Below are positions 5,585 to 8,124 of a DNA stretch of 8,124 bases, piece after piece. Source of the stretch: Gemmatimonadales bacterium. GTDB taxonomy: Bacteria > Gemmatimonadota > Gemmatimonadetes > Gemmatimonadales > GWC2-71-9. The notes below the pieces were generated by a model, which saw only the letters and a program-made list of their open reading frames with translations, made no database searches and was not told the DNA's origin. Both the position numbers and the translations under genes were made by a program. Every line of letters begins with the position of its first letter. Position 1 is the stretch's first letter. Where the stretch lies: the NCBI GenBank assembly GCA_013812695.1, contig JACCSZ010000253.1:1-8124 (forward strand). Direction: 5' to 3'.

Positions 5585-7015
5585 GTGGATCTCTTTCGCC
5601 GCAAGAGCGTCCAGGCGCTCCAAGCCGAGGCTGCGAGCGACCACAGCCTGAAGCGGGCGCTCGGCCCCTACAACCTGACGGCGCTCGGCATCGGCGCCAT
5701 CATCGGTACCGGCATCTTCGTCCTCACCGGGACGGTGGCCGCACAGAACGCGGGGCCGGCCGTCGTCTTGTCCTTCGTGCTGGCCGGTGTGGCGTCGGCG
5801 TTCGCGGCGCTATGTTACAGCGAGTTCGCCTCGCTCGTACCGATGGCGGGCAGCGCCTACACCTACAGCTACGCGACCCTGGGCGAGTTCGTAGCCTGGA
5901 TCATCGGCTGGGACCTGGTCCTCGAATACGCCCTCAGCGCGACAACGGTCGCCATCGGCTGGTCGGGCTACATCGTCTCGTTCCTCGCGGACATCGGCAT
6001 CCGCGTGCCGCCGCAATGGCAAGCGGCGCGGGGCACGGTGGTGGCGCTCGCGGACGGCACCACCACCACCGCCATCTTCAACCTGCCGGCGGTGTTCATC
6101 ATCGCCGTGGTCACGACCCTGTTGGTGGTCGGGATCCGGGAATCGGCGAACGTCAACAACGTCATCGTCGTCATCAAGCTGGCGGTGGTGCTGTTGTTCA
6201 TCGCGCTCGCGGCCCCGCACGTCGATCCGGCCAACTGGCATCCGTTCATTCCACCCAACACCGGCGAGCGCGAGCACTTCGGGTACAGCGGGGTGGTGGC
6301 GGGCGCGGGGATCGTGTTCTTCGCCTACATCGGCTTCGACGCGGTCAGCACCGCCGCGCAGGAGGCCAAGAATCCGCAGCGTGACATGCCGATCGGGATC
6401 ATCGGCTCCCTGATCATCTGCACGGTGCTCTACATCGTTGTGGCCGCGATCGCCACCGGCGTGGTCCCGTACGGCCAGCTCGACGTGCCGGATCCCATCG
6501 CCAAGGTCGCGGATTACGCGGGGCTCGGAATCTTCGCCAGCTTGATCAAGCTCGGGGCGATCGCCGGCCTCACGTCGGTCATCCTGGTCCAGCTTCTCGG
6601 CCAGTCGCGCGTGTTCTACAGCATGTCGCGCGACGGGCTGCTGCCGCCGTTCGTACAGAAGATCCACCCGCGGTTCCGGACGCCGTACATCACCTCGATC
6701 CTCACAGGCCTGGCCGTGGCCATTCCGGCCGGGCTGCTCCCCGTGCGGGACGCGGCGAAGCTGGTGTCCATCGGCACGCTGCTCGCCTTCGTGATCGTGT
6801 CGATCGGTGTGCTGGTGCTTCGGGTGCGCGAGCCGGATCTCCCCCGGCCCTTCAAGACGCCGTTCATCTGGTTCGTGGCCCCGATGGGCGCGATTTCGGC
6901 TGCGTATCTGATGTTCTATCTCGACGGCCAAACCTGGATCCGGCTGCTGGTCTGGCTGCTCATCGGGTTCGCGATCTATTTCCTGTATGGGAGAACCCAT
7001 TCCAAGGTGGCGTGA
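5585..7015 (+). CDS. CAT-type APC-superfamily amino-acid permease (second of a tandem pair)
   Basis: A 476-residue inner-membrane transporter, clearly paralogous to the gene that ends 4 bases earlier. Shared landmarks are the N-terminal KSVQALQAEA and SLKRALGPYNLTALGIGAII, the TM1 signature GIGAIIGTGIF (35-45; Ala to Thr relative to the neighbour), CYSEFASLVPMAGSAYTYSY (77-96), FFAYIGFDAVSTAAQEAKNP (245-264), and GQSRVFYSMSRDGL followed by HPRFRTPY. It should perform amino-acid uptake like its neighbour, but substrate preference cannot be read. The loop between TM4 and TM5 (about 140-166) is shorter, rich in Thr (ADGTTTTAIF), and lacks the two cysteines of the neighbour, the clearest divergence between the copies. 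The start is GTG at 5585, chosen because it has a well-placed AAGGGG and reproduces the N terminus of the paralogue. The gene ends with TGA at 7013-7015, 16 bases before a long palindrome that may insulate it from the next gene. Confidence 0.94.
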   Translation: MDLFRRKSVQALQAEAASDHSLKRALGPYNLTALGIGAIIGTGIFVLTGTVAAQNAGPAVVLSFVLAGVASAFAALCYSEFASLVPMAGSAYTYSYATLGEFVAWIIGWDLVLEYALSATTVAIGWSGYIVSFLADIGIRVPPQWQAARGTVVALADGTTTTAIFNLPAVFIIAVVTTLLVVGIRESANVNNVIVVIKLAVVLLFIALAAPHVDPANWHPFIPPNTGEREHFGYSGVVAGAGIVFFAYIGFDAVSTAAQEAKNPQRDMPIGIIGSLIICTVLYIVVAAIATGVVPYGQLDVPDPIAKVADYAGLGIFASLIKLGAIAGLTSVILVQLLGQSRVFYSMSRDGLLPPFVQKIHPRFRTPYITSILTGLAVAIPAGLLPVRDAAKLVSIGTLLAFVIVSIGVLVLRVREPDLPRPFKTPFIWFVAPMGAISAAYLMFYLDGQTWIRLLVWLLIGFAIYFLYGRTHSKVA

Positions 7016-7031
7016 CGGAAGCCGGAACGGT

Positions 7032-7098
7032 TGTCATCCTGAGCGGAGCGAAGGAGCCATAACCCAGCATGGCCTCCTTCGCTCCGCTCAGGATGACA
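7032..7098. repeat. Long palindromic intergenic repeat (GTCATCCTGAGCG type), possible bidirectional terminator
   Basis: The left arm 7032-7056 is the exact reverse complement of 7074-7098 (25 bp, no mismatch). After a single bulged C at 7073 the stem continues with CCAT (7057-7060) against ATGG (7069-7072), closing on the 8-base loop AACCCAGC (7061-7068): 29 paired bases in all. The arm begins TGTCATCCTGAGCGGAGCGA. Sequences of this type are familiar from many unrelated bacterial genomes, where they yield spurious peptides such as CHPERSEG and SAQDD, both readable here in one frame. It therefore looks like a dispersed REP-like element inserted after the permease stop. A transcript through it would form an extremely stable hairpin that could stop transcription or protect the permease mRNA 3' end, although no T run follows. 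Confidence 0.85.
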
Positions 7099-7129
7099 CC
7101 ATGCCGTCTTTCCGCCCGTCCCCCCCTGT

Positions 7130-7135
7130 TACCTT
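7130..7135 (+). promoter_or_regulatory. Possible -10 element giving a leaderless nrnA-like mRNA
   Basis: TACCTT (TANNNT form) lies 6 bases before ATG 7142, and no Shine-Dalgarno sequence is present in the C/T-rich stretch between. Some bacteria use TANNNT boxes at this distance to make mRNAs that begin at the start codon. There is no good -35 (7107-7112 reads TCTTTC), so this is a weak call. Confidence 0.22.
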
Positions 7136-7141
7136 CACCTC

Positions 7142-8124
7142 ATGTCCTTCACCCTCGCCCCCGACCGGACCGCTGCGGCGCGGTCGCTGGCCGCGGCGCT
7201 CGTGCCGGGGCAGCGGGTGTGCCTGACCACCCACGTCAACCCCGACGGCGACGGGCTGGGCAGCGAGGCGGGACTCGCCCACCTGCTGCGTGACCGGGGC
7301 ATCGACGCCGTCGTCACCAATCCCACCCCAACGCCATCCCGGTTCGAGTTCCTGTTCGAGGATCTGCCGGGCGTCGACCGGACTCGCGAGGCGATCCGCG
7401 AGCTGCGCCGTGCGGATACGATCGTCGTGCTCGACATCGCCGATCTCGGACGCCTCGGCATGCTCGGGGAGACCGTCCGCACCCTGGGCGTGCCTGTGGC
7501 CTGCGTGGACCACCATGTGAGCGAAGGGGTACTTCCGGCCGGGCCGCGCTACCTGGACCCCGGCGCCGCCGCCACCGGCGAGCTGATCTTCGAGCTCGCC
7601 GCGGCCAACGGCTGGACGCTGACCGAGCAGGCCGCGCGTGGCCTCTATGTCGCCATCCTGACCGACACCGGCGGGTTCCGGTTCAGCAACACCCGCCCGC
7701 GCACGCTGCGGGTGGCAGCAGAGCTGCTCGAGGCCGGCGTGGACCCCGAGCAGATCTACCTCGAGGTCTACGCGCGGGCCCCGGAAGGGCGGCCGCGGCT
7801 GTTCGCGGAAGCGCTGCAGACGCTCGTGGTCGAGCCCGAGTGCGGTCTGGCCTGGGTCACCGTTCCGCCCGGCGCGATCGAGCGGCTGGGCGTGTCGTCC
7901 GACGACCTCGAAGGCGTGGTGGAGTTCCCACGGTCCATCGAAGGCGTGCGCATGGCGCTGCTGTTCCGCGAGGTCAGTCAGGGGCGCGTCAAGGTTTCGC
8001 TCCGGTCGGTCGGCAAGGTGGACGTCGCGGCGTTCGCCAAACCCTTCGGCGGCGGCGGGCATACCAAGGCCGCCGGCCTGGCGCTCACCGGCTCGCTCGC
8101 CGAGGTCCAGTCGAGGGTGCTCAC
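7142..8124 (+). CDS. nrnA: DHH/DHHA1 phosphoesterase, NrnA-like (oligoribonuclease / pAp phosphatase), 3' end cut by the window
   Basis: The frame is open from ATG 7142 to the right edge (327 codons visible). Family members are roughly 310-340 residues, so little is missing. The N-terminal DHH domain has its metal-binding motifs in order: HVNPDGDGLGS (His31, Asp35, Asp37), VVLDIAD (Asp98), CVDHHVS (Asp123, His124, His125) and ILTDTGGFRFSNT (Asp175). The C-terminal DHHA1 substrate-binding domain shows VKVSLRS (284-290) and FGGGGHTKAAG (302-312). All catalytic ligands are visible. Characterised NrnA proteins use Mn2+ to degrade 2-5-nt nanoRNA and to dephosphorylate pAp to AMP in the cytoplasm. 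A cyclic-di-AMP/pApA phosphodiesterase role of related DHH proteins is an alternative, but no GGDEF or membrane segment is present, so a GdpP-type protein is excluded. ATG 7142 has no Shine-Dalgarno sequence, but the N terminus fits the family. It is separated from the permease by the long palindrome, suggesting its own transcription unit. Confidence 0.93.
   Translation, partial: MSFTLAPDRTAAARSLAAALVPGQRVCLTTHVNPDGDGLGSEAGLAHLLRDRGIDAVVTNPTPTPSRFEFLFEDLPGVDRTREAIRELRRADTIVVLDIADLGRLGMLGETVRTLGVPVACVDHHVSEGVLPAGPRYLDPGAAATGELIFELAAANGWTLTEQAARGLYVAILTDTGGFRFSNTRPRTLRVAAELLEAGVDPEQIYLEVYARAPEGRPRLFAEALQTLVVEPECGLAWVTVPPGAIERLGVSSDDLEGVVEFPRSIEGVRMALLFREVSQGRVKVSLRSVGKVDVAAFAKPFGGGGHTKAAGLALTGSLAEVQSRVL

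Noticed and set aside
2407..5604. A 1065-codon open frame on the - strand opposite guaB and the first CAT-type permease
   Set aside because: It is a mirror of strongly conserved + strand genes. Its composition (Arg, His, Asp, Glu, Gly-rich, no domain pattern) is typical of an antisense frame in very GC-rich DNA.
3900..5651. A 583-codon + strand open frame overlapping the first CAT-type permease in another frame
   Set aside because: Arg-rich out-of-frame translation with no domain. The overlapped permease frame has family motifs from end to end.
5810..7000. A 396-codon - strand open frame opposite the second CAT-type permease
   Set aside because: Same antisense composition, with repeated pieces that only mirror the conserved permease segments.
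6987..7226. Short + strand frame containing CHPERSEG and SAQDD
   Set aside because: This is the well-known spurious translation of the palindromic repeat at 7032-7098, not a protein gene.
7088..8062. A 324-codon - strand open frame opposite the nrnA-like gene
   Set aside because: The + strand frame carries all DHH and DHHA1 catalytic motifs; the reverse frame has none and shows antisense composition.

Overview
The window is a compact, high-GC bacterial segment in which every convincing gene lies on the + strand. It holds, in order: a 5'-truncated SH3-like protein gene, a small uncharacterised protein gene, an APC-superfamily amino-acid permease, guaB (IMP dehydrogenase), two adjacent paralogous APC permeases of the cationic-amino-acid-transporter type, and a DHH/DHHA1 phosphoesterase (NrnA-like) that runs off the right edge. 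The very high GC content, the alanine/arginine-rich coding style, the mostly weak Shine-Dalgarno signals and the GTCATCCTGAGCG-type palindrome fit an uncultured soil or sediment bacterium. Gemmatimonadota is my best guess, but this is an inference from style and not a proof. No phage, plasmid, transposase, CRISPR, tRNA or rRNA signal was found. No stretch of more than 300 bases lacks a gene; the longest gaps are 126, 101 and 60 bases.

Region by region: positions 1-947 carry two tightly spaced small genes of unknown role. The first appears to be an exported or envelope protein with an SH3-like domain. The second is a helical 123-residue protein. Only 11 bases later comes a LAT-like permease (959-2440), so these three genes may be co-transcribed. 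The 101-base gap before guaB contains a recognisable -35/-10 pair that overlaps the permease stop codon, followed by two potential hairpins in the presumed leader. guaB (2542-3999) is complete, with CBS domains and all active-site landmarks. It is followed after 60 bases by a permease with a good ribosome-binding site (4060-5580), and 4 bases later by a second, clearly paralogous permease that starts with GTG (5585-7015). Positions 7032-7098 form a 29-bp nearly perfect stem belonging to a widespread palindromic repeat type. The nrnA-like gene begins at 7142 with no visible Shine-Dalgarno sequence.

How the genes work together: guaB makes XMP for guanine-nucleotide synthesis, the DHH protein is expected to degrade nanoRNA and/or pAp, and the three permeases should import or exchange amino acids. 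This is housekeeping and nutrient uptake, not a recognisable specialised system. I did not find a convincing undescribed system. The most distinctive points are the tandem permease duplication with a divergent loop, the long palindrome, the guaB leader, and the two uncharacterised small proteins at the left edge.
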